From positions 124,001 through 188,000 of the forward strand of contig JAVHJL010000005.1 in the NCBI GenBank assembly GCA_036971715.1: a stretch of 64,000 nt of DNA, read 5' to 3'. The position numbers and the translations under genes were made by a program. The first letter of the stretch is position 1; each line of letters begins with the position of its first letter. Positions 1-10,966 of this stretch are shown here, in pieces. Below the pieces are notes generated by a model, which searched no databases, was not told where the DNA came from, and saw only the letters and a program-made list of their open reading frames with translations. This DNA is from Arthrobotrys musiformis (taxonomy: Eukaryota > Ascomycota > Orbiliomycetes > Orbiliales > Orbiliaceae).

Positions 1-1997
1 ATTGATTTTGAATTTATCAACCAACTGCCGGGAGATCTTGTCCATCGTAGTAAATAGCTTTCAACCGTTTCGTTGTATATGCCGACATCGCGATTCCTGA
101 TGCATCTAGGGACCACAAGCCCATAATCCCCAGCTAATCATTGTGCGATATCAATATGAGGTCCATCGCTTCCCAGCCGGGGAATATAACATTATAAGAA
201 TATGTCATCATATAGCCATATAGACATACATATCTCTGGAATTCTAGAAGAGTACTTCAATAGAGATAATACGATCGTCGAATATAGCCGGGTGGGTTGG
301 AGTAACTCGTATTGGAAAACTTCATTTTAGGATCTTTAAACAAGCTCCTGCTATAATACAACTATATAATCTTGGAACGTCCAAACTTAACTCCGTGCTG
401 GTTAACGGTCTGATTACTCATGATCGCGGTTGTTTGCTGTTTGTGCTGACATTGAAATTATGTTGGGATCGGAGATGTCCTAGGGTTATTCTTACCTTGA
501 CTTGATATCTTTATCTTCCCGCATGATGCACGTTTCATGCGGATGCATGGATGGCTAGGCCTTTATAGGGTATCCTTATCAAATTCGTTAGGGTTCCCAC
601 CACAATCAATTGCAAATTAATGAACTTGTTTTTGATGTGATAATAGAGGGCTAGCTACCCTCCGCGACCGGGCACTCATGGCGTTAACTCATCTTTCTTC
701 AAAATCTTTAGTTGATAACCTAAAGATCTAGATACATATCTATATCTAGGGAAATTGGCCTTGATAAAAGACTGGCAACTAGCCGCATCTGGAGGCTGAA
801 GGAATTTGATTGAATAGTTTTGAGATAGACAATACCATTCGAATACACAATTTATTATATACCCTAAACAAAACCTGCAAACAGCCAGGGCCCCTATAGT
901 AAGACACCGATTTCTGCATAGGACTTCATTAGCCCGACGAAACCCTCATTTAGTCTCTATCCTCGGATAGATACCATCCGAGGCCGTAAATTTGAGCTAA
1001 AGCCTCGTATAGATAGATATCGCTAAGGCGTGTCAAGGAGCGGGTAGGAGCGACCCTCCCGGTGGTTTTTTCGGCAATTACTCATCAATCGTGGTAAGTC
1101 CATAGGGGGGCATAAGCTTTTCAAGGGCGTGATACTTGGCAGTGGATTGGCCGGGCCGTGATGAATATCATTAGCGTGATGATTATAATCTACCGCCTTT
1201 TTACCAGATGTCAGTTGGGGGTGGGATGGATGGATGTGAGTTCGCCTTCGTTGAGGACGACTAACTAGCTTTATGCATGGCGACATTTGGACTTGAGATG
1301 GTGATAGAATAGACAATTAAGCTGCTGATCAAGATTTGGGGATTATATAAATGTGAGGCGGAAGATATTCAGTGATCAAGTTAGTGTCTGGAAGTTTAGT
1401 CCAAATCCTTTCAGGAATTCGAAATTGGTCTCCTACACACCCCAATGCATACGCATTCTTAGCCAAGCCGGCCATTGGTCTCATGAGGCCTCTAGGGTAA
1501 TAAAGACCCCGAGCTAAACGCTTAATCCAGTGGACATGAAGAGCCCAACCGTCAACCGATTGTCAATAATCGCCAGGATACCAATATCAGACGATTCTAA
1601 CATGCATATACTCACTCTCGCTCACCACCGATAAACTGGTGCACTCACAAGTAATACCTCGACAAATCATTATTCCCACACGCCCTTGTTTTCGGCGTCA
1701 TCACCACCTTAGCCTAATGGAAGTCTGAGAATTGTGGCTCTGGATGAAACCTCAATACGAGCTCTATAGTAGTTTGTCGGAGTAACTGGGTTATCATATG
1801 GTCTGAACCATGGAACATGTCTTGGAGAGGCAAGCGGGGAAGTCGAGGGATATCCGGGGATGCGAAGTAGCGGAGACGATCGAAACTTTCGAGGTCGAAC
1901 CCGACCGAAATCGGGGTTCTAGGATGAATCCCGCGAGTAATTGTTTCCGCGACGGATACCAGCCAGCTAGCTACGAGTTTATATCGATCTAAAAGTC
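1..1997. other. AT-rich non-coding stretch
   Basis: I see no supportable gene in these 2 kb. The open frames are short, lack splice continuity and show no recognisable motifs. The right end is the upstream region of the cysteine-rich peptide gene. A gene ending left of the window cannot be excluded. Confidence 0.5.
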
Positions 1998-2005
1998 TAT
2001 AAAAG
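1998..2005 (+). promoter_or_regulatory. TATA box of the cysteine-rich peptide gene
   Basis: The sequence TATAAAAG lies about 150 bp before the ATG at 2149. It is followed by a C/A-rich leader that would be the 5' UTR, with the transcription start likely near 2030 (inferred). Such a clear TATA element is uncommon upstream of the other genes here and fits a gene that is strongly or conditionally expressed. Confidence 0.6.
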
Positions 2006-2148
2006 GGTGGATTTCCTCCCAAGGAAGACAATTCTTTCGCTACCACCATCCACACCAGCATCAAATCCGAAGAACCAATCCAAATCCATACCAAAACATC
2101 TCCAACCCGGTTTCTAAACCCTCACCAAACCAAAAACTTTTTTCAAAA

Positions 2149-2462
2149 ATGCAGATCTCCATCTTCACCGTCGCCGCCCTCATCTTGGCCCCTCTTGCAG
2201 CCATGGCCGCTCCAGCTGCCGAAGCAGCCCCAAATCCAGCTGCTCTCCCTGATTCCGAACTCCACACTCTCATCAAGCGTGCATCCTGCTCCACCAATGC
2301 CAACTGCAGCAACGGTCAGAAGTGTGACTGCCAATAGTACGTAGATATTTCAAAAATATCACAGTAATGTATTCTATATGCATCGGTGATCGGTATAACT
2401 AACTTGTTTCGAAACGCAGCTGCTCTGGCTTCCCACTTTCATGCTACAAGATCTGCTGTTAA
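2149..2462 (+). CDS. Small secreted cysteine-rich peptide precursor, Kex2-type site
   Basis: Two exons, 2149-2336 and 2420-2462, encode 76 residues. The 83-bp intron starts GTACGT, has a CTAAC branch site near 2398 and ends CAG; splicing removes the TAG that otherwise stops the first frame. Residues 1-20 are a hydrophobic signal peptide ending Ala-Met-Ala. Residues 21-44 are an Ala/Pro-rich propeptide ending Lys-Arg, a Kex2-type dibasic site. The predicted mature part is 32 residues with eight cysteines spaced C-x5-C-x5-C-x1-C-x2-C-x6-C-x3-C-C, ending in the double cysteine. An even cysteine number suggests four disulfides and a knottin-like fold. I do not recognise the family. An effector, antimicrobial or signalling role is possible but nothing in the sequence decides it. 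Confidence 0.75.
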
Positions 2463-3657
2463 GCGGACGGCCATCGCAACTACAATGCCTAGGGCGATAT
2501 CGCGATTCGAGAGATTCTTTTGCATATTTGAGCCTTGGACAATAACTCGTTGCGGGATCTCGAGGGCGGGCGATATCGCGATCTAGCTAGCCATGTGTGG
2601 GTATACGATTGCTCAACCCACTGCAGCGCTCAGCTTAGAGTTTGGAGAAGTCAATTTTGATCCGATCGTTTATATATACTTATTACAATTCTGTACCTAA
2701 ACCATTCAACATATATTTATATCTGCACCACAGTTGAAATTTGAAAGTAGTACTATTCGTGATGACTCACTTTGCTCTGTCTAAGCTATATGAGTTCTTA
2801 CCAGCAGATTAGATTAGGTATAGATTAAATTAGATCAAGGCTTGAGATATTATGCTATGATATCATGCTGAATCCTAGACGAAACAGACTCTGTATTCCA
2901 AAACAAAATTTAAAAGTGTTACACGGGACTGGAAGACTCCGACTGTGTAGTTGTGTTAATATATTTGAGGAATTACGTGGGGCTTAATAGCCTCGAATCC
3001 AGGCGCTGATTCATGAAATTCAATGGTTGACATATGCGCATTCGAATTCATGCTTCTCCCTCTGGTTGCAGTGGAATAATATTCCCGTGTAACCACTCCC
3101 TGAACATCTCCAACATTTCCAACAAGGAAGTGTGTTGTCCTATCACTCAGACCACGAGGTTAACTCCAATCTGCTCGTATGCATGCTTGTAAGTTAACTT
3201 TAGGCATCGACTTCTTTCCCGTCTTCATTTCCAATCCCTCCAACTATTACCCCAAAGCCTTCCCATTGCATGTAAAATAACCCCCCTGCAGCATGCTGAT
3301 AGTGAGGACCAGGATTTGATAAGTTTCGGCGAACAAACTTAAACAGAAACCCGAACCGCGAAATTTAGACATCCCGCCAACGACGACAACAACGGAAAAA
3401 AAACTTAGTTTCGGCACAAAGAAAAAAAAATACAACAAAAAGTCCACAACCTGCACCGTACCTGCAGCAATCCGACTCCACCGTTGACGGCGCCAAAAGG
3501 GAACCCAAGAGGCCGATAGATCGCCTCTTGATTTTTGAGCGACACAAGAGAGGGAGGTACTGGCCAGAGAAACTAGATTGGCAACAGTTTCCCCACCAAA
3601 ATTAGTAGTGGGGGTTGAAGGGTCTTCGTTCACATATCGAAAAGAAATGCATCCCAG
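2463..3657. other. Intergenic region
   Basis: This holds the 3' flank of the peptide gene and the upstream region of the GGGGWG-family gene. Purine-rich minus-strand frames around 3250-3630 have no coding signature. I see no other gene. Confidence 0.5.
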
Positions 3658-6600
3658 ATGACCATTCCTTGCATGCGGATACTGGCGCGGGCAGGCTCGT
3701 CCTGTCCGGCGCTATACCCGCCATCAAGGGTATTATTACGAGGCAATGGCTCCCGGACGGGAATCTATGCCAATTGGAGGGCGCGGACGTCGTCGAGGTT
3801 CTTGACGACGATGCTGCATCGGAATGTGAAACCAGATGAGGAGGAGGACGATTTTGTAAGTTTTTGTTTTTGCTTCATCTATGGATTGGCCTATTGCTTG
3901 GTATTCATTTCCCCTGAGATTATCCTTGGTTTATGGATCATGAAGCATTACTTGTTTGTACTTGAATGCATGATATCAAGAGGTGGGGCGCTTTATAAGA
4001 GATATATATCTACGATTTGGCGCGATAAGATAATAGAGTATAGAATGAGTATTGCGCAAGGTTCAAGCTATATTTTAACCTTGGCATGCGTGTCTAAACT
4101 GCCTATACACCGAAAGCATACAGCTACTCATAGCGACATATCAAATACCCAGCCGACTAACTCAAAAGCCCAACGGTAACACCTAGATCCCGGACCTTCG
4201 CGACTCTCTTATTGAAGCTATCCAAAAGGAAGCAACGACCCCAAACCGCTACATAATCTTCCAAGCCACCCCCTCCTACTCGCATCTAGTCTCCGATCCC
4301 ATCTTCCTCCGCGAGAGCATAGACCGCGCTGTCAAAACCGCGGGGTACAGGATCGAGCGCGTCGAAGCGGTGGGCGTGGTAATTGATAGTATTCCCAGAA
4401 GCGCTCAAGCGCCTTATTCCGAGGGATGGAGTATGCTGGTCACTGACCGTCGGGCACACTTTTACGGCGATACCACGGCTGCATACGAGAATTTCGAGTT
4501 TTCATCGCCGCTCGAAGCAGTGTCACCCGACCTACAACCTACACCCGCCCCATTGAGGCTATCCCGGAACCCGGACGACGATCGTGGGAGCTTTCAGATG
4601 ATCTTTCGGACAGCGAAGATGGAACTTACCCCGGAGGATGGGCATATTGATGTTATTGATAGGGAGAGAAGTTGGCTTTACGTTAAGACAAAGATGGCGA
4701 ATACACTTTTCCAAAATGGGATGCCTTCGACTGCTATGGTTCACAAATACCGCGTGGACGGGGATGAAGACGGATCGAATGCCAGATTGTATCCGGAATT
4801 GGTGCGTACAACCAAAGACCTGACGGTCAGGCTTAACGGGTTTCAGATATGGGAAGCGCGGGTGAATTATGGGTTAAGGAGGCTCACGGAGCAACGGGTG
4901 GTTTCTAAGGCCCAGGGCAACGTAATCAAGGCTTTGAAGGTCCCGAACTCCCCAAAAATACCGGCCTCCAAGGAGCTAGAAGCCGCAGTGGCGGATTGGG
5001 TGGTAAAGAGACCTGTATACGACCCCGTCACCTTGGAAAAACGGCCAATGGAGATATTTGCACGGATAGCACGTGAGAAATTGGAGGGGCTCGGCCAGAG
5101 AATCCCTCAAACTGGTGTCCATTTTGCCAAAGTTCTCGCTGGGGGAGGGGGCTGGGGCTTGAACGCTGGGTTACTAGCTTTGGATCCGGACGTTGTACAG
5201 GGATACAAGCCGCCTGAGATGTTGGGGAAGTATTTGAAGGAATTGGGGGATACAGGTCCGATGTCATTGACGGGAAAATGGATAACATTTTACGCGAATG
5301 ATCCAACGAAATCGACGGTGAAAGGACGCAAAGGATCTTCACTAGGGATGTGGAAGTTCGTCATGGTGGGTAAAGGCGATACTCTGGGCCCCGAAGCCGC
5401 ATACCCGGGCAAACCGTTAGCTTCAAATCCCATCGAAGAGACAACCACGGATTCTAAGGGCGTCGCGACGCCCGTTCACGATTCCGAAATTTCCACACAA
5501 GAAGCGCCCAAGACTTCTACTCCTGCAGAAAAAGTACCCCAGCAGGTATCGGAGCAGAACCCGATAGATGAAGCATCCGAGCAGAACGCTCCTGAGGAGG
5601 CACCCCAGCAGGATGCCACATCAGAAACACTCCTGCAAGCATCTATAGGAGGAGCACCTTCAACAGAAACATCCCCGCAGGCCTTTTCAGGGGAAACGAC
5701 CCAGCATGTTTCTACGTCACAAGAATCCGAGCTGGCTTCGACAGAAGATACGTCTCAGCAGATTCCGTTAGAAGGAGTATCTGGGCGGTCCACTGTAGAA
5801 CAAGAACCCGAGCAAGCCTCTACCGAGGGAGCGCCCCAGCAGGTTCCTACACCAGATCAGAGCCCAATAGAAGAAAACCCAGAGCAGAATCCAGCAGAGG
5901 CCACCCCCGCGCCGGTTCAAGCCAACCCTCAAAAGCATAACTACCCCTCCCAATCCATGCAAACCGGCGCTGATACCGCCATCTGGATAAACGGACACAA
6001 AATGGAGATCCCTATGTGCGCACTCATGTTAGATCTCCTCGCGGAAGTTGGAGAATGTTAGTAAAGGACCCTCCCTGGCCAGCCCGTCTATGATTTCATC
6101 GAGGCTAATCAAAGAGTATCTAGACGTCCGCCTCCGTTTCGTCGGTTTGCCACTCGCTCCCGGCGAGAAACCAACGATACCTCGAAAAAAGTGGAAGCAG
6201 CCCAAAAAGGAATCCAAACCCCACCCCTCCAGTATAATGATCCCTGGACTGTCGCTAAAGAAGCCGGAATATGACTTTGAGGGCGAGAAATACGAAAGAG
6301 AAATCCAAAGGGCACGATCACAGAATTATCATGAGGATGCGGTGGTGGTTGAGAGCGAAGATGAGGGGGGGTACCAGGAAGGGCTTAACGTCACAGGCTC
6401 CTTTCTGACCAAGTTGACAACACCCCGAAATGTTGAGTCGAATTCGAATTCGATAACCGACCAAACGGCGATGATCCGTGAATTGAGGGGACTACATAAA
6501 ATGAATGGGACATTGGCCGAATTGGAGGCTCATCTGGATATCGAGACAGAAGCTGAGGAGCTCGTGAATGAAATCAAACTAGGTGCCGCATCTCAAGGGA

Positions 6601-6734
6601 AGAATGGACAAGATTCTCAGACGGATGGTTCGGTATCGACACAGACACCCCCAAGTGAACGGAATGAGGAATTAAACGGGTTGGATATAGGTGGAGAGAA
6701 ACCGGCGGAGAACCTCGAGGAGGGGAAAAAATAG
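3658..6734 (+). CDS. Mitochondrial GGGGWG-family protein with Gln/Pro/Glu-rich insertion
   Basis: Three exons are proposed: 3658-3855, 4187-6056 and 6124-6734, encoding 892 residues. Intron 1 (331 bp, phase 0) runs from GTAAGT to TAG, and intron 2 (67 bp) from GTTAGT through CTAAT to TAG. The N-terminus is Arg/Ser-rich without acids for about 50 residues, a typical mitochondrial presequence. The core carries blocks I associate with a widespread fungal protein family of unknown function: NTLFQNG (about residue 238), VVSKAQGN, PASKELE, and a glycine loop GGGGWG (about 385) followed by GLLALDP. Some relatives may be labelled FIST-like; I cannot confirm this. Residues about 520-670 form a low-complexity tract rich in PQQ, SEQ and EAP motifs, probably an expansion, and the tail is acidic. 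No catalytic residues are known to me. The last intron is the weakest join. Confidence 0.7.
5520..5915 (+). repeat. Degenerate in-frame Gln/Pro/Glu/Ser repeat coding region
   Basis: Within the GGGGWG-family gene the frame repeats loosely related 10-15-residue units containing APQQ, SEQ, EQNP and STE. The units are divergent rather than identical, pointing to an old expansion or to selection on composition. The tract is expected to be disordered. Confidence 0.6.
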
Positions 6735-7269
6735 CGACTTGGGCATCTTACTACCACAAAATGAACTGGATGCAAGTGGTAAAAAGGTAACGGACCTCGA
6801 GCTAGGGTGGGAGAAGAAGTCGGAGGGACTGGTGGCAGCGGAGGAGGAGGTACGGCTGGACATTCTGCCAGAAGGAATCAAAGAACCCAGCCAGGAAGAC
6901 AGCTCGATACCGGGAAAAGAGGCACAGTAGGCAGTAACTACTATTCTCTTCGTACATACAGACAGCAAATTTAGTGTATCATACTATGTATATAAAAATA
7001 GCGGCGTTAATATGTATGTATTTGAACGCGATGATTGAAACTTTCTAAAATCATGTTATTATCTATCTAAAAATACATAATCTTTTGGATATTGAGCATC
7101 AGGTGAATGGTAGATTCAAATATACCGAACTTATCGAAAAGTCGGCGAGATCGTAGAAATACATTTAAGGCGCCTGTCGAAAACACCAGACCTGGCCCAA
7201 AGGATCGTTTTACAGGGTAGAATCAACCCGTCAAGAACCCAATCCCGGCAACACCGACATAGAATCCAT
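6735..7269. other. Intergenic, with an open frame directly after the upstream stop
   Basis: This separates the convergent GGGGWG-family and snu13 genes. The first 200 bp keep a charged, Glu/Lys-rich open frame (6691-6930, a different frame from the gene) resembling the acidic tail just upstream. It may be a lost or alternative 3' extension. The remainder is AT-rich 3' UTR-like sequence. Confidence 0.4.
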
Positions 7270-7802
7270 TTAGATCAACAATCTCTCAATCTTATCCTTG
7301 ACGGCCTTGATTTGCTGGGCCAACTCGCTAGCCTCGTTTGTGGTGACGCTGGCGGAGATGACGGCTCTGCTAACGCCACAGGCACGTCCAAGGGCGATCT
7401 TGGATGGAACGAAGACGTATGGGACGTTCTTGTCTTCGCAGAGGAGAGGGAGGTGGAGAAGGATTTCGATGGGGGAGGTGTCGGCCGCCATGACGATGAA
7501 TTCGGAGATACCACGGTTAAGAGTCTTCGTGGCTAAAATTTTTTTAAAGATGCAGTTAGCGACATGACCATGAAGCTGCGAGAGTACGAGATTGGGATTA
7601 AATACCTTCGTTGGCACCCTTCTTGAGCTGGCGGTAGTTGTTGGCCTGCTGGATGATGTCCAGGATCTGTTGGGTGAGGGCCTGGTCGGCGAGAGGGAAT
7701 GCTGTATTGATGCTTGTTAGCTTCGACGTCCATAGCCACCGCTACCACGACGAGGGTATGAGATCGAGTGACAAACTAACCTTTGGGATTTGGAGCAGAC
7801 AT
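7270..7802 (-). CDS. snu13: Snu13/15.5K RNA-binding protein (L7Ae family)
   Basis: Three exons on the minus strand, 7802-7781 (22 nt), 7701-7606 and 7532-7270, encode 126 residues, equal to yeast Snu13. Donors are GTTAGT and GTATTT; acceptors are CAG and TAG. The protein matches the family from end to end: an N-terminal NYRQLKKGANEATKTLNRG block that contacts the kink-turn, then SEFIVMAAD, the ILLHLPLLCEDKNVPYVFV core, GRACGVSR and a basic IERLL end. In the nucleus this family binds the U4 snRNA 5' stem-loop in the U4/U6.U5 tri-snRNP and the C/D motif of box C/D snoRNAs, nucleating assembly of Prp31 or Nop56/58. It faces away from vma3 across a 503-bp shared upstream region. Confidence 0.96.
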
Positions 7803-8305
7803 GTTGATAGAACCGACTGATCGTAAACTTAGGCTAAGGCGACTGTTGGATTGGGGTGTAGATATATGGCAAAGGGTTCCTTGCGGTAGCTCGCCCTTCG
7901 ATGGTTGCGATGCAGAGAATTGGTGATGGTGGTTTGGTTGGAGAGAATAAAAATTTTGGATTCCGAATAAAAAAAATAAAATAAAATTTCGTGTTGCGTT
8001 GTGTGTTGAAGCTGAGTCAGCAGACGCCAAGGCCCCAGTTCCACGCCCCCAAGTTTAGAAAGCGTGTTGGTTTGGGTCTCCTGCTTGTCTGCCAGCCATC
8101 GTCTACATCATCAGCCAGCCAGAACCTGCACAACTTCCGTGTCTTTGACCTCCTCAGGAACCATCCACCCCCACAGTCCGCTTCTTCACGCCCTTTCGAC
8201 TTCTCTTCGCTGTCAAGGATACTCGTCGATTTATATACCGACTCTGTCTTTTTGCCAGTCTAACTTCCGACCGAGTTTCCCGTAACTCCCGACACATATT
8301 TCATC
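7803..8305. promoter_or_regulatory. Divergent upstream region of snu13 and vma3
   Basis: The 503 bp between two outward-facing ATG codons must hold both promoters. The left half is AT-rich with an A-rich run near 7970-7985. The right half is C/T-rich up to the vma3 start, as is common in strong fungal housekeeping promoters. I see no clear TATA box for either gene. Confidence 0.6.
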
Positions 8306-9397
8306 ATGTCTTCGGATTATTGGTACGTGGCTTTGACGGCGACTTCTTTTTTGACAAGAAAACCCCGGGAGCGAGAGCCCTGTGGCTTTTGATATGGATT
8401 CTATGTTCGAGCCTGTACTGACATCTATTCAATTTAGTCCCGTCTATGCGGTATGTCATGAACAATCCTCTGTCTGGTCGTGGCCGTCTTTCTGCCCCTG
8501 GCGAAAATTATCTCCGTTGCCGTCATAGCTTGCACTGGATGCGGCAAGTCCGACGTCGGTTTAACTCGCACCGTTCACCACTACTCCAATCCTTTGAAGA
8601 AATTATGGAGCCTTTGAAAACATCTTTTGCGACGGGAAAACAAAAAGAAAAAAATACTGATGTTCGAAATATCCTATAGCCGTTCTTTGGTGCCATGGGG
8701 TGCGCCGCCTCCATAATCTTCTGTGCTTTCGGAGCTTCGTACGGAACCGCGAAGTCTGGTGTCGGTGTCGTCGCTTCCGGTGTCTTGAGGCCTGATATGA
8801 TGGTCAAGAGTATGTTTCCTATTCCCCTTGCACAAATGGCCGTGGAATGTGGTTTCCGAGCTTTTGAGAGTGGTAGTGCGTAAGCTCGAACGTCAGCCAC
8901 GCACGCCCACAACCTCTCGAAAATAACGAAGCCATTGTTTCATGGGGATGTTTGCCCTGTAAATGTCAGAAATTTTACGCTAACCGCGAAACCCCCACGC
9001 CCGAAAGACTCCATCCCGGTCGTCATGGCTGGTATCGTTGCTATCTACGGTCTCGTCGTCTCCGTCTTGGTTTCCTCCGGCTTGAGCCAAAAGCAGACAC
9101 TATACTCCGGTTTCATCCAGCTTGGTGCCGGTCTTGCTGTCGGTCTCTCTGGTCTCGCCGCTGGTTTTGCTATCGGTATTGTCGGTGACGCCGGTGTCCG
9201 GGGTACCGTTCAGCAGCCAAGGCTCTTTGTTGGAATGATTTTGATTCTCATTTTCGCAGAAGTTTTGGGTAAGTCTTTTTTCCCCCGGAGGTATTCACAT
9301 TGAGGAATGATACTAATTACGTAATCTAGGTCTTTACGGTCTTATCGTTGCCTTGTTGATGAACTCGAAGGCACAGGAAAACCCAACTTGCGCGTAA
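8306..9397 (+). CDS. vma3: V-ATPase V0 proteolipid subunit c
   Basis: Five exons, 8306-8322, 8438-8450, 8680-8809, 9008-9268 and 9330-9397, encode 162 residues (yeast Vma3 has 160). The first two are only 17 and 13 nt, but they supply MSSDYCPVYA, the conserved start of the family. Four membrane helices follow. The proton-carrying glutamate lies in helix 4 within FAEVLGLYG, near residue 138, and the glycine-rich GFIQLGAGLAVGLSGLAAGFAIGI-type helix and the GDAGVRG loop are intact. The subunit forms the rotating c-ring of the vacuolar H+-ATPase, which acidifies vacuoles and Golgi/endosomes. The PVYAPFFG and VKN motifs distinguish it from the c' and c'' paralogues, although c versus c' is best settled by alignment. 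Confidence 0.96.
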
Positions 9398-10361
9398 AGG
9401 AATTACGCAAAAGATGGGAGAATAGAGTAGTACTCATACATCCTCACGCCCTTTCCCTTTGCCATATCAATGGCTTACCACGGCTACCACCACCACATGT
9501 CTACACACACACCTACGGTTTGGAAAGATAAGAGACGGGAAATTCTACATGGTAATATTAGCATTTTTATTATTCTTGTAAACAAAAACACACGACGGGA
9601 AACCGAAATGAAAGACACAAGAAGGAAATTCCAGAGATGAGCGGTTTTAAATTTGCGCGTTTTCTTGTTCTTTTTGCACTCTTAATTCTTCGGTTTGGCA
9701 CTATTCCTCCTCTGTATTTTAGGGTGTCCTTTGAAAACTTTTTTTTTTCCTTAGTTTTTTTTGTAAGCATCATTAGAATATGGATTGTTTTGAGGGGATG
9801 GTATTTTTCTTTTCCTTTCCTAGCTTTACACCCACGATAAAGATTGTAATGCTTGGATCTGTGAAGGGACTTGTGCACGCGGGTAAATACATATCGTATG
9901 ATAGATGGACCAATTGGGATGTGGATCTGTAGACCCTGCGCCTGAGCCCACCCGTTGGGTTCCGTGTAACTTTGGCCGGGAACTTCCAGTCGATTTGACC
10001 TATCGGTTCACAGACATGCGACGAAGTGGAGGTGGGTCTGGAGGTTCTAGATTTTGAGAGACGTAGGTGAACTGTGTGTAACGTCAAAAGGCCTTAAGGG
10101 TGGACAAAAATGTAATTAATATTAATACAAGGAAAGACCCCTGTGGCCTCTGGGTACGAGATGAATCTCTATCTTATTTTGGGCTCTTATAACTTGTAAC
10201 AGTAGGTGCCTACGGCACCACTGAAACCCGACTGCCTGGTCTTCATTATTAGTAGCTGCATAAGCCGGAACATAAGTATTAGCTATTTAAGGCTTAAATT
10301 TAAGTTTATGTTTTGGCAAGTATATTTATATTTTATTATATGTTTTAATGTTGTAATCCAC
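9398..10361. other. Intergenic, vma3 3' flank
   Basis: T-rich sequence follows the vma3 stop (for example 9640-9830), then AT-rich DNA. Short open frames here have low-complexity products and no support. Confidence 0.5.
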
Positions 10362-10500
10362 CTGCCAGCCTACTTATTAGCCAACGTACCTACTAGTTGG
10401 CCTACTTATTAACCAGCCTACTTACCAGCCTGTAGCCTACTTATTAGCCTACCTACTAGCTTATACTTACACACAGGCCTACCTAAATACCTACTTACTA
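10362..10500. repeat. Degenerate CCTACTTATTA tandem repeat
   Basis: The 11-12-bp word GCCTACTTATTA recurs exactly near 10368, 10400 and 10435. Between these copies are diverged ones such as GCCTACCTACTA and GCCTACTTACCA. The unit length varies, so it behaves like an old minisatellite. It lies downstream of the CorA-like gene. Confidence 0.7.
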
Positions 10501-10966
10501 TTTTAATGAATTCAAAGTTGTTTAAAACGTAGAACCTTCTAAAAAAAATAATATACTTAGGTAGTAACAGATTTGTAATATCCAAGCCCACTGTGTCGGC
10601 GCCAGGAAACACCTGCACAATGGCCTTCAATCAATCATACCACTTCTATACTTCTTCGAAGTTATTCCTACAATTTAATGTCAACTATGATGTATACTAG
10701 ACGTCCTGTCAACATTACCTGCTAACCCCTCAATTGCTTCAACTCATCTCATATTCCTCCCTCCTCTCTCTCTTTTCTCTGCATACTTCCATATTAATAT
10801 TTATATATATGTAATTTATTTGTCTCGACTGCTAACACGCGATAGCCGTAATTTATTCTTACATGCGATGTGATGCTTGTCCTGCGAGTATTAATGTAAC
10901 ACCCCAATTGCAACTTGCTCGAGCTCGTCGGGGAGTCGATATCTACCCTATAAATCAAAGATCTAG

